This document shows positions 7,068-13,908 of a stretch of DNA of 16,655 nt, one piece after another. A program made the position numbers and the translations under genes. The notes below the pieces were generated by a model. The model was not told where the DNA came from. It searched no databases and saw nothing but the letters and a program-made list of their open reading frames with translations. Source of the stretch: Planctomycetota bacterium (GTDB lineage: Bacteria > Planctomycetota > Planctomycetia > Pirellulales > Lacipirellulaceae). Numbering within the stretch: the stretch's first letter is position 1; each line of letters opens with the position of its first letter. The stretch spans positions 1-16,655 of the forward strand of contig JAKEIB010000269.1 of assembly GCA_022614705.1 (NCBI GenBank), read 5' to 3'.

Positions 7068-7162
7068 TGTAGCTGGCCTCTATGAGGCCGGACTTACTGT
7101 AGCTGGCCTCTATGAGGCCGGACCTGCGTGACTGGCCGGGGTCATAGACCCCAGCTTCAGTT
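7068..7162. repeat. REP-like palindrome doublet plus inverted partner between phoU and phoB
   Basis: A 26-nt unit beginning TGTAGCTGGCCTC occurs at 7068-7093 and 7098-7123, identical, with 30-bp period. Each contains the stem GGCCTC-TAT-GAGGCC. At about 7131-7160 lies a related inverted partner with the stem GGGGTC-ATA-GACCCC, ending in CAGCTTCA. A degenerate copy of the whole pair is at 15889-15952. Located from the phoU stop to 8 nt before the phoB ATG. Confidence 0.85.
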
Positions 7163-7169
7163 TCATCCC

Positions 7170-7877
7170 ATGCCCAAGGCTCAAATTCACATCGTCGAGG
7201 ACGATCGCTCGCTGGCCGAGGTGCTGGAGTACAACCTGCGCCAGGAAGGCTACCAGACGCTGGTTTCCAACGACGGTCAGGAGGGATTACACAAGACCCG
7301 GCTTCGCTCGCCCGACCTCGTGGTCCTCGATCTCATGCTGCCGATGATCGACGGCCTGGAAATCTGCCGCCGGCTCCGGGCCGACCCGGTGACGCGCAAC
7401 ATCCTCGTGCTGATGCTCACGGCCAAATCGGAAGAGACCGACCAAGTCGTCGGTTTCTCCGTCGGCGCCGACGACTACGTCGCCAAGCCGTTCAGTGTTA
7501 AAGTGCTCATGGAGCGCATTCGCGCGCTCCTGCGCCGTCGCGATGGTAACAACGGAGTCCCCGGCAGCGTGCTCGTGAGCCAGGGCGTGATGGTCGACCG
7601 CGAGCGCCATCGCGTTACGATCGACGAAAAACTGCTCGATCTTACTCCCAGCGAGTTTGGCTTGCTCGAAGCGCTGGTCCGCCAACCGGGTCGCGTTTTT
7701 TCGCGCTCCGAGCTCATCGACGCCGCGCTGGGCGGCGATTCACTCGTCCTGGAGCGAACGATCGACGTCCACATCCGCTCGCTCCGCAAAAAGCTCGGCC
7801 CGCACGCCGTGCTGGTGGAAACGGTCCGCGGCATCGGCTACCGCTTCCGTGATCCGACCGGCGCGGCGGACGATTAA
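7170..7877 (+). CDS. phoB: Phosphate regulon response regulator PhoB (OmpR/PhoB family)
   Basis: Response regulator (235 aa) expected to be phosphorylated by PhoR and to bind Pho boxes. Receiver domain 1-120 with acidic pocket Asp11/Asp12, phospho-acceptor Asp54 (VVLDLMLP), Thr84 and Lys106 in AKPF. The C-terminal winged helix (about 128-230) has the DLTPSEFGLLEALV, RSELIDAALG and RTIDVHIRSLRKKLG blocks, then GIGYRFR. The start is ATG 7170; the frame is open to 7128 but that part is repeat sequence. The name PhoB is inferred from the linkage to pst/phoU/phoR; by sequence alone it is an OmpR-type regulator. It is about 5 kb from phoR, whereas the two are commonly adjacent. Confidence 0.9.
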   Translation: MPKAQIHIVEDDRSLAEVLEYNLRQEGYQTLVSNDGQEGLHKTRLRSPDLVVLDLMLPMIDGLEICRRLRADPVTRNILVLMLTAKSEETDQVVGFSVGADDYVAKPFSVKVLMERIRALLRRRDGNNGVPGSVLVSQGVMVDRERHRVTIDEKLLDLTPSEFGLLEALVRQPGRVFSRSELIDAALGGDSLVLERTIDVHIRSLRKKLGPHAVLVETVRGIGYRFRDPTGAADD

Positions 7878-7894
7878 CGGTCGCCGCTTGTTCA

Positions 7895-7957
7895 TAGCTG
7901 AACTCGCAAGAGTTCAGAAGATTACAATGTTGACTGAATTCTTGCGAATTCAGCTAC
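7895..7957. repeat. Palindrome pair between convergent genes
   Basis: CTGAACTC-GCAA-GAGTTCAG (7898-7917) and CTGAATTC-TTGC-GAATTCAG (7934-7953) are perfect 8-bp hairpins with tetraloops, and the two are also nearly complementary to each other, so they can form one long stem with outer ends TAGCTG/CAGCTA. Lying between the phoB stop and the stop of the minus-strand gene, it may act as a bidirectional terminator or 3' stabiliser, though it has no T-tract. It resembles paired REP elements. Confidence 0.8.
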
Positions 7958-7978
7958 AGACTCGGTCGCGATGGAATC

Positions 7979-8791
7979 TCAAATCGGAAACGGCTCGTCC
8001 GACAATGCGATTTGAATAAACCGGCCGACCTCGTCCGCGCCGCCTTCCCACACCAGTCCGGCGATCCGTCGCAAGTCGTCTGTCCGGATGCGGTCGCGAT
8101 TGGCTCGAGCGAGTCGTCGGAAATCGGCCACGTCGTATTCTCTCTTTTCTCGATCGCGATGCGGCGAAATCATGGCAGCGTACTTTGAGGCCAGCGCTGC
8201 CTCCAGCGTCGGCAAGCGATGCTGCGTTTGCTCGTCGACGTGTACGTACTCCTTGAGGATAAGCTCCTGAAACGGCGACCACGGGTGCATCACGTCCAGC
8301 ACCGGCTTGGGATGTCCCTCGGCGTCGAGGTCCGCCGGGTCCATGAACCGAGTGACCTGCGACAGCTCGCGGACAATGAGCTCCGGCCAGCGTTCAGCAA
8401 TCGCCTTCTTGGCCCGCGCGCGGCTGCTGTAAGGAATCATGACGTCGACATCCTGTGTTGCGCGCGGATCAGGCATGTAACCCACGTAGCCGTGTAATCC
8501 CATGAGCACCCAATTTTTCAGGCCGGCCGAATTGAGCACGTCAATCACATCCTGAGGCGTGATGTCCATGGCGTTCTTCCGATGGAGGCGTCTGAAGTCG
8601 CTGGTCAGCCGGGCGCTCTTCTGAATTGCGTAGGCATGACCAGCCGGAAGCTTGGGGTCCAGGTCGTCCATGTCCCGTGGCCCGGCTTGTTCCATGGCGA
8701 GCCGCCGCCGCTCCAAGTGGGCCGGCGTAAAAAAGGCCGCGTTCTCGGCGGTTGAGAAGTCTGGATTAGTCGAGAGGGAAGATTCGGACAT
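7979..8791 (-). CDS. Nucleotidyltransferase-fold protein, function unknown
   Basis: Protein of 270 aa from the ATG at 8791. The recognisable core is a nucleotidyltransferase-like fold: a helix and strand (VIDVLNSAGLKNWVLMG), then RATQDVDVMIP, where the paired aspartates match the TxDhDhh metal-binding motif of the MNT/AbiEii-type superfamily. The usual GG/GS of the first strand is replaced by GLHGYVGY, so activity is uncertain. A later LEAALASKYAAMISPHRDREKREYDVADF block resembles the helical part of these proteins. Other starts are GTG 8833 (longer) and ATG 8569, which has GGAAG 6 nt upstream and would give 196 aa beginning just before the core. It could be half of a toxin-antitoxin or defence pair, but no partner gene is visible. 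It is convergent with phoB. Confidence 0.75.
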   Translation of the reverse strand: MSESSLSTNPDFSTAENAAFFTPAHLERRRLAMEQAGPRDMDDLDPKLPAGHAYAIQKSARLTSDFRRLHRKNAMDITPQDVIDVLNSAGLKNWVLMGLHGYVGYMPDPRATQDVDVMIPYSSRARAKKAIAERWPELIVRELSQVTRFMDPADLDAEGHPKPVLDVMHPWSPFQELILKEYVHVDEQTQHRLPTLEAALASKYAAMISPHRDREKREYDVADFRRLARANRDRIRTDDLRRIAGLVWEGGADEVGRFIQIALSDEPFPI

Positions 8792-9067
8792 GGTCCAGTG
8801 AATGCCAGAGGCCGCGGATTTCCGTTCCGGCACATTAAACGCCGCATGTCAACTTACATTGTACCGCGCGATTCGCTTAGCCGGATACGTCGCCTCGACT
8901 GTCACGGGCGAGTCACAATAGCGCGATTCGGCCGCATTTCGCGACACCGCAGCGGCGATTCGGGGTTTCAATGATTGCAGGGCATTGCAAGCCTTCTTCT
9001 TATCGGTTAATGAATTCGCTTTGAGCCCGACACGTTCCATCGAATAGTCGCTCAAAAAGGATCCGTT
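8792..9067. other. Divergent intergenic region
   Basis: No gene is supported. It must contain the promoters of the two divergent genes, but I see no convincing -35/-10 pair. AAGG at 9056-9059 close to ATG 9068 serves as ribosome site for the Spy-like gene. No heptamer hairpin or REP pair is visible here, unlike most other gaps. Confidence 0.5.
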
Positions 9068-9838
9068 ATGACTCGCAGTCCACTCACCATGTGGCCCGCC
9101 TTTGTCGCGGTCACGGTAGTTTTGGTGATTTCTCACATCACACTCGCGCAGCCCGACGAAGGGCGGCGCTGGCGCGGAGGACCGGGAGGCGGCCGCCTTG
9201 GCGGCGCATCGTCGGTTCGGCTGGCAAGCCTCAATGAAGTCCAAGACGCGCTCAAGTTATCGGACGACCAGAAGACTAAAGTCGAAGAGATTAATGATCA
9301 GTTTCGAAGCAACTTTCGAAAGCTGCTTCAGGAAGGCGGGAGGCGCGAGGAGATGCAAAAGCTGAACCAGAACGCTTCGGCTAAGCTGGCGGAATTGCTT
9401 GACGACGAACAGGAAAAGCGATTGCGAGGAATCACCATCCAAGTGATGGGCGCCAATGCCGTGGTCGCCGATCCCGCGCTGGCCAAGGAACTCAATGTCA
9501 CCGACGAGCAGAAGTCTAAACTCAAAGAGACTCAACAATCGATTATGCGCGCGATGGGAGACGCCTTCCGAAAAATGCGAGACTCGGACGCGTCTGGCAA
9601 GGATCGGCGCGCCAAGTTCGAGGAGCTCCGAGCGGAGGCGGAAAAGAAGTTGCTCGCCGTGCTGACGACCGAACAGCAGAACCAGCTCAACGCGCTCAAA
9701 GGCAAGAAGGTGGAAATCAGTATGTCTCAGCTTCGCGGCTCGGGCGGACGCGGCAGATTCGATGGCCGCGGAGGAGGTCGCGGCGAACGCAGCCGCGACG
9801 ATCGAGATCGCGACGCGTCCGGCGACCAGAACAAGTGA
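9068..9838 (+). CDS. Secreted Spy/CpxP-like LTxxQ-type protein
   Basis: Exported protein (256 aa) with a signal peptide (hydrophobic 9-26, probable cleavage after the Ala of TLAQ). The mature part has two modules, each with a pair of helix-starting motifs: LSDDQK (65-70) and LLDDEQ (110-115), then VTDEQK (144-149) and LTTEQQ (199-204). These recall the LTxxQ motifs of periplasmic Spy/CpxP chaperones, and this charged helical layout is common in planctomycetes. The C-terminus (about 224-256) is Gly/Arg/Asp-rich and probably disordered. The start is supported by a nearby AAGG. A chaperone or stress role is inference only. A repeat pair begins 16 nt after the stop. Confidence 0.75.
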   Translation: MTRSPLTMWPAFVAVTVVLVISHITLAQPDEGRRWRGGPGGGRLGGASSVRLASLNEVQDALKLSDDQKTKVEEINDQFRSNFRKLLQEGGRREEMQKLNQNASAKLAELLDDEQEKRLRGITIQVMGANAVVADPALAKELNVTDEQKSKLKETQQSIMRAMGDAFRKMRDSDASGKDRRAKFEELRAEAEKKLLAVLTTEQQNQLNALKGKKVEISMSQLRGSGGRGRFDGRGGGRGERSRDDRDRDASGDQNK

Positions 9839-9853
9839 ACAGCAATTGCCGTT

Positions 9854-10007
9854 GGGTGCCACTGCTGGCTCGTCCAGCAGTGAGCATGACTGCCAGTTGC
9901 TTGCGGGTTGAAGCATAGAGGCGCTTCAAGTAGCAAACGATTTCCTATGTGCCCGGCCGCAAGGCATCGCAAGGTTCACACTGCTGGACAAGCCAGCAGT
10001 GGCACCC
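9854..10007. repeat. Inverted pair of 29-bp palindromic repeats
   Basis: The units at 9854-9882 and 9979-10007 are reverse complements with one mismatch in 29. Each is itself a hairpin, CACTGCTGG/CCAGCAGTG with a 5-nt loop (CTCGT or ACAAG), flanked on the outside by GGGTGC. The layout, two REP-like units facing each other across about 95 nt, is that of a BIME. It lies directly after the Spy-like gene and could protect its mRNA 3' end. Confidence 0.9.
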
Positions 10008-10045
10008 GCGCGTTTCGTAGCTCGCACGCCGTCGAGAGCCGAATC

Positions 10046-10110
10046 GTTCAAGTTTGAACCATCAACTTCCGAACTTTCCAATGGTGAACCGTTCACCGCT
10101 GAAACGTTTC
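10046..10110. promoter_or_regulatory. Three palindromes, candidate MarR operators
   Basis: GTTCAAGTTTGAAC (10046-10059), GGTGAAC-C-GTTCACC (10083-10097) and GAAACGTTTC (10101-10110), all within 105 nt of the regulator start. MarR proteins usually bind such palindromes next to their own gene. The first two share a GTTCA core. No clear promoter boxes were identified, so the operator role is inferred. Confidence 0.5.
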
Positions 10111-10150
10111 TCTTCGACCTTCTCATCGGCTTGCCACGGATGGGCTAGCG

Positions 10151-10630
10151 TTGACAGCAACGGACGGCAATTCGGGTGATTTCGCTCCCGTACGCGCATC
10201 GGATGCGCGCGGGCATGACGCCGTCGTCGGACACGTCGACCAGACGTGCTCGGCGGCCAGTACGGGTCGGCGCGCCGCCCGGGCCCTGGCCGAATGGTCG
10301 AAGCGGTTTCGGCTCACCGAGGCCGAGTTCCAATTGTTGTGGCGGCTTCGCGCTGCGCCCGGGGAAGGGATCGATCAGACCACGCTCGCCAACGCCTTGG
10401 CGTTTTCCCCCGCTCAGATCAGCGCCAGCGTCGAGCGCCTGCGCGCAAAGGGATGGGTAAGCGCCAGTAGTGCGACCGGCGACCGTCGTCGCCATCACTG
10501 GCAGCTTTCGGCAACCGGCCGTGAGTTACTGAACAACATGTTGAGCGACACCGCGCTCTTGCGATACCCCTTGGCAGAGAATTCGCATCTCAATTCAGAC
10601 GGCAGTCGCCGCCGGGAGGCGGCGGCATGA
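10151..10630 (+). CDS. MarR-family winged-helix regulator
   Basis: DNA-binding protein of 159 aa. The central part is a MarR-type winged helix: LTEAEFQLLWRLRAAP (55-70), helix-turn-helix QTTLANALAFSPAQISASVERLRAKGWV (two helices, 76-103), wing with GDRRRHHW (110-117) and QLSATGRELL (118-127). The first 40 residues and the last 30 are low in recognisable structure. The start is TTG at 10151; the frame is open only to about 10103 and has no ATG, so the start is not certain. Its stop overlaps the next gene by 4 nt, so it probably controls that outer membrane factor, perhaps in response to a small toxic compound. Palindromes upstream may be its own operator. Confidence 0.8.
   Translation: MTATDGNSGDFAPVRASDARGHDAVVGHVDQTCSAASTGRRAARALAEWSKRFRLTEAEFQLLWRLRAAPGEGIDQTTLANALAFSPAQISASVERLRAKGWVSASSATGDRRRHHWQLSATGRELLNNMLSDTALLRYPLAENSHLNSDGSRRREAAA
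10616..10629 (+). promoter_or_regulatory. Ribosome site and ATGA overlap of regulator and outer membrane factor
   Basis: GGAGG (10616-10620) lies 6 nt before ATG 10627, and the ATG overlaps the TGA of the regulator. This supports the upstream start of the outer-membrane gene even though its first codons are followed by a repeat. Confidence 0.7.
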
Positions 10631-13506
10631 AGCTCCTACCATCGAGTGCGTTTGTCATTCTGAGCGAAGCGAAGAATCTGTTAAGCGGGCAGGGGAGATC
10701 CTTCGCTCCGCTCAGGATGACTGTTGCTGAGCACCGGACGACAGTTGCAGCGCTCCTCGTCACTTCGCTGCTCGTCTCCACGTTCGGCTGCACGCGCCAG
10801 TTTTATCGTCGCCAGGCCGACCGCGAGGTGAACTGCATCGTCGACAACAAGTCGAAAGCCGTCGGCTCCGAGCCGCGTGAATTTCGCATCGACGTCGATC
10901 CGCGCTCGCGCATGTACGACCCGAACAATCCGGACTGCCCGCCGATGCCGCCGGACGACCCGGTCTCGCATCAGCTCATGAAATGCGTCGATTGCAAGCC
11001 GGGCTCGCCGTGTTGGAAGCACATGGGCAAGACACCATACGCCGACAATCCGACCTGGGAGGACTATCTGCCGCGCGATGCGGAAGACAACGTCGTGCTC
11101 GACCTCACGGGCGCGGTGCAGCTCGCGCTGCTCGAGTCGCCCAGTTACCAGCAGCAGTTGGAAACGCTGTACCTTTCCGGCTTGGACGTCACGTTCGAGC
11201 GCTTCCGTTTCGACACGCAGTTCTTTGGCGATTCGTCGATCTTCTTCACCGCGGACGGACCCGTTCGATCCGGCCTGCCGTCCGGTTCAAGCCTGCTCGA
11301 AGTGCAGCCGTTCAACCTGCAGGCTCGCAAGCTAACGGCGACCGGCGGCGACCTGGTGATCAATTTCGCCAATTCGCTGATGTGGCAATTCGCGGGACCA
11401 GATACGTACGATAGCACCACGTTGATCGACTTCAGCCTTATCCAGCCGTTGCTGCGTCGTGGCGGGCGCATCCGCGTGTTGGAGCGGCTCACCATCGCCG
11501 AGCGGGCACTATTGGCCAACGTGCGCCAGATGGAACATTACCGCCGCGGGTTTTACTTGAACGTGGTCACCGGCCGCGATCCGGGCCAGGGGCCAAGCCG
11601 CCGCGGCGGTTTCTTCGGCGGCAGCGGTTTGGAAGGATTCAGCGGCGTCGGCGGCGGCGGCTTCGGCCGCGTTGGTGGATTTGAAGGACGCTTCTTCGGC
11701 AGCGGCTTCGGCTTCACGGGCGGCGCAGGTGCTCAGCAAGCCGGCGGCTACCTGGGTCTCCTGCAGGCGGCCCAAGTGATTCAAAACCAATACGCGAACA
11801 TCGGCGGCCTGGGCGACAGCCTGGCCCAGCTCCAAGCGGCCTACGACGCCGGCCGCATCGACCGCTTCCAAGTCGATCTGGCCCGGCAGGCGCTCTACAA
11901 CGCGCAAAGCCAACTGCTCAATTCTGAAGCCGTGTACGAATCAACACTCGACTTTTTCAAACTTCAGCATGGCCTGCCGCCGAGTCTTAAAGTCAAAATC
12001 GCCGACCCAATGCTCCAGCAATTCAACTTGCTCGATGCCGAGCTGGCCGCGCTGCAGATTCGCGTCACCGACGTGCTCACGGTCCTCCGCGAGGGAACGC
12101 AAGCCGCGGACGCCGAAGGCGCTCGCGGCGAGGAGCTGGCGCTGCCCGTATTCCCGCCGCCCGATGCGGAAAAGAAACCAGCAGCGACCGATTTCGCGTC
12201 GCTCGTGAAACAAAGCGTCGAATTGAACGCCTCGTCGCGAACGCGTTACGCAGTCGCCCAGGAAGACCTGCGCCGGCTCGAAGCGGCACTCCCCAACCGA
12301 CGCGCCGATCTCGAGCGGCTCGCCCAACGCGAGGAAACCAAGGAATTGGAGCTCGACCCCGACTTGCTGAGCGCAGAGCGTCTCAACGAACGCGTGGCCG
12401 CGCTTCACTCGGAGCTCGACGCGCTCGGCCAGCGGATGACCGCAGCCTGGGCCAAACTCGACGTGCTCACCGGCAATCCACCGCTCACGCCCGAGCAGCA
12501 CCGCGTGGAACTTACCTCGGCGCTCACCGAGCTGTCCGGCTCGCTACTGGAATTGTCGTTGTTGCAAGCCCGCGCGCGGCTCGACGCGATCACGTTCGAC
12601 CCCGTGGACTTGACCGCCCAACAAGGCTATTGCATTGCCAGCCGATACCGCCGCGACTGGATGAACGCCCGGGCGTCGCTGGTGGATTCTTGGCGGCTGA
12701 TTCACTTCAACGCCAACGATTTGGAGAGCGATTTGGACCTCGTATTCCAGGGCGACATCGGCAACGTCAGCGACCGCCCGTTCGACCTGCGGGCCACCAA
12801 CGGCCGGCTCCGCGTCGGCCTGCAGTTCGACGCGCCGCTCACTCGGCTGGCCGAACGCAACGTCTACCGGCAGTCGCTCATCGAGTATCAACAGGCCCGG
12901 CGCAATTACTATCAGTTCCGCGACCGGGTCCAGCGCGACGTGCGCGCTACCTTGCGGCAACTGCGGCTCGACGACTTGAACTTCGAGCTCCGCCGCGCAG
13001 CGGTACACGTTGCGATCACGCAAGTCGACCTGGCCCGCCTGCGGCTCTCCGAGCCGGCCCGGCCGGTGCAGGCGTCGTTGCCCGGCACGCCCACGCAGCC
13101 CGGCGGGGCATCCCAATTCGGCGATACGGTCGCGCGCGACCTGGTGAACGCGCTCATCGACCTCCTCAACGTGCAGAACGATTTCCTCAGCGTGTGGGTC
13201 GACCACGAAGTACAGCGGCTGGTGCTCGACTTCGACCTCGGCATTATGGAACTCGACGACCGCGGCATCCGCATCGACCACGGCCAACCGCTAAGGAGCT
13301 TCCTCAACGAAGCCCCCTGCATGCAACCCTGCGAACTGCCCAACGCCTGCGCCCCGGCGTACGACATGCAAATCAAACCGTTGGACGTGGTCCCGGCCGA
13401 AGAAAATTTGCCAGTGCCGCCGCCCGGGACGAAAACGGGTGCGACCGCGACTCCTCCATCGGCGACGCCGCAACCCGCGCTGCTGCCGCCGCCGCAATTG
13501 GAATAA
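10627..13506 (+). CDS. TolC-like outer membrane factor, probable lipoprotein
   Basis: Large outer-membrane efflux or export channel protein, 959 aa, about twice the size of TolC. Residues 10-32 are encoded by an inserted palindromic repeat. The hydrophobic signal core follows (40-54), ending in a loose lipobox at Cys55. The first TolC-like half starts near 158 (LTGAVQLALLESPSYQQQLETLYLSGLDV), as in planctomycete TolC-family proteins. A glycine-rich insert spans about 318-375, long coiled-coil helices follow, and the second half has LRVGLQFDAPLTRLAERNVYRQ near 735. The C-terminus is Pro-rich. The start is ATG 10627 with GGAGG; ATG 10717 would skip the repeat and begin just before the signal core. 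No membrane-fusion or pump gene is nearby, so its partners are unknown. It is coupled to the MarR-type gene. Confidence 0.82.
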   Translation: MKLLPSSAFVILSEAKNLLSGQGRSFAPLRMTVAEHRTTVAALLVTSLLVSTFGCTRQFYRRQADREVNCIVDNKSKAVGSEPREFRIDVDPRSRMYDPNNPDCPPMPPDDPVSHQLMKCVDCKPGSPCWKHMGKTPYADNPTWEDYLPRDAEDNVVLDLTGAVQLALLESPSYQQQLETLYLSGLDVTFERFRFDTQFFGDSSIFFTADGPVRSGLPSGSSLLEVQPFNLQARKLTATGGDLVINFANSLMWQFAGPDTYDSTTLIDFSLIQPLLRRGGRIRVLERLTIAERALLANVRQMEHYRRGFYLNVVTGRDPGQGPSRRGGFFGGSGLEGFSGVGGGGFGRVGGFEGRFFGSGFGFTGGAGAQQAGGYLGLLQAAQVIQNQYANIGGLGDSLAQLQAAYDAGRIDRFQVDLARQALYNAQSQLLNSEAVYESTLDFFKLQHGLPPSLKVKIADPMLQQFNLLDAELAALQIRVTDVLTVLREGTQAADAEGARGEELALPVFPPPDAEKKPAATDFASLVKQSVELNASSRTRYAVAQEDLRRLEAALPNRRADLERLAQREETKELELDPDLLSAERLNERVAALHSELDALGQRMTAAWAKLDVLTGNPPLTPEQHRVELTSALTELSGSLLELSLLQARARLDAITFDPVDLTAQQGYCIASRYRRDWMNARASLVDSWRLIHFNANDLESDLDLVFQGDIGNVSDRPFDLRATNGRLRVGLQFDAPLTRLAERNVYRQSLIEYQQARRNYYQFRDRVQRDVRATLRQLRLDDLNFELRRAAVHVAITQVDLARLRLSEPARPVQASLPGTPTQPGGASQFGDTVARDLVNALIDLLNVQNDFLSVWVDHEVQRLVLDFDLGIMELDDRGIRIDHGQPLRSFLNEAPCMQPCELPNACAPAYDMQIKPLDVVPAEENLPVPPPGTKTGATATPPSATPQPALLPPPQLE
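10654..10721. repeat. Palindromic repeat inside the 5' end of the outer membrane factor gene
   Basis: The arms GTCATTCTGAGCGAAGCGAA (10654-10673) and, at the other end, TTCGCTCCGCTCAGGATGAC (10702-10721) pair with 2 mismatches. The unit matches a widespread bacterial repeat recognisable from the peptide VILSEAKNL and LRMT that it encodes in this frame. It is 68 bp and is read in frame. It places an alternative start codon (ATG 10717) at its right end. Confidence 0.9.
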
Positions 13507-13514
13507 AACGCGCC

Positions 13515-13724
13515 GTGCCATTGGCTTTGCCAGTGCGAGTTGTGGATCGTCACCGGTCGAGCACTCCTACTGGCAATCCGTGGACAAACGGTAGATCCGC
13601 GAATTGATGCGTAGGCGGGTCGAGCAGGTGCCAGCTTGCACTCGACCTTCAAGACACGATATGTGGTAATCAATGCCGGTCCGCAAGCATATGTCACGGA
13701 CAGCACTGGCGGAGCCAGTAGCAC
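13515..13724. repeat. Inverted pair of GTGCCAYTGGCT palindromes with degenerate inner copies
   Basis: GTGCCATTGGCTTTGCCAGT at 13515-13534 is a hairpin (TTGGC/GCCAG). GCACTGGCGGAGCCAGTAGC at 13703-13722 is its inverted partner. Degenerate copies appear between them at about 13560-13578 and 13629-13642. The two outer units face each other across about 165 nt, similar to the pair at 9854-10007 but with a different core. Confidence 0.7.
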
Positions 13725-13741
13725 CGAGTTGATCGATGGTT

Positions 13742-13777
13742 TCGACGACGTGGCCAGATTATGGTATCATTGCCATA
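13742..13777 (+). promoter_or_regulatory. Candidate promoter and operator of the toxin-antitoxin operon
   Basis: An extended -10 box (TG-G-TATCAT, 13762-13770; 5 of 6 to TATAAT) is followed 28 nt later by an ATG with a good ribosome site. A weak -35 (TTCGAC, from 13741) lies 18 nt upstream. TATGG and CCATA arms flank the -10 box (13760-13777), a natural place for the antitoxin to bind and repress. Confidence 0.5.
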
Positions 13778-13797
13778 GGTCCACGCGGAGCAACGAG

Positions 13798-13908
13798 ATG
13801 GCGTTGGTCGCCCATGAACATATTGAGAAAGCCAGCGCCCCGCACACGCCATTTGAGCTGCGGGCGCAGGCTAAGGGCATTCTGAACGATAAAGGAAAAC
13901 TGGTATGA
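13798..13908 (+). CDS. Possible 36-residue protein leading the toxin-antitoxin operon
   Basis: Short ORF of 36 aa (MALVAHEHIEKASAPH... ending NDKGKLV). In favour: ATG 13798 has GGAG at 13787-13790 with 7-nt spacing, it is the first start after the candidate promoter, and its stop overlaps the antitoxin ATG in an ATGA junction exactly like the antitoxin-toxin junction. Not recognised as any family; no signal peptide or membrane helix. It may be a leader peptide coupling translation into the antitoxin, a small third component, or chance. The in-frame extension upstream to 13636 is unlikely because it reads through the promoter. Confidence 0.4.
   Translation: MALVAHEHIEKASAPHTPFELRAQAKGILNDKGKLV

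Larger units (their letters stand above)
9839..10150. other. Gene-free stretch with a repeat pair and palindromes
   Basis: No gene is supported in these 312 nt. The first two thirds hold an inverted pair of hairpin repeats (9854-10007) with a 7-bp stem TTGAAGC/GCTTCAA between them (9908-9929). The last third holds three palindromes that are candidate operators of the MarR-type regulator. Confidence 0.7.
13507..13797. other. Gap between outer membrane factor gene and toxin-antitoxin operon
   Basis: No gene is supported. The frame of the small ORF at 13798 stays open to 13636, but that part runs through repeats and the promoter. The stretch contains an inverted repeat pair (13515-13724) and the candidate promoter and operator of the following operon (13742-13777). 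Confidence 0.65.

Noticed and set aside
8986..9014. TTGCAA-N17-TAATGA as a promoter for the Spy-like gene
   Set aside because: Spacing is right, but the -10 match is too poor to support a call.
12630..13607. 325-aa plus-strand frame overlapping the 3' part of the outer membrane factor gene
   Set aside because: Arg/Pro/Ala-rich with no domain; a frame shadow of the TolC-like coding sequence.
13636..13797. Longer version of the 36-aa ORF beginning at 13636
   Set aside because: This part crosses repeat copies and the probable promoter, and has no ribosome site; ATG 13798 does.
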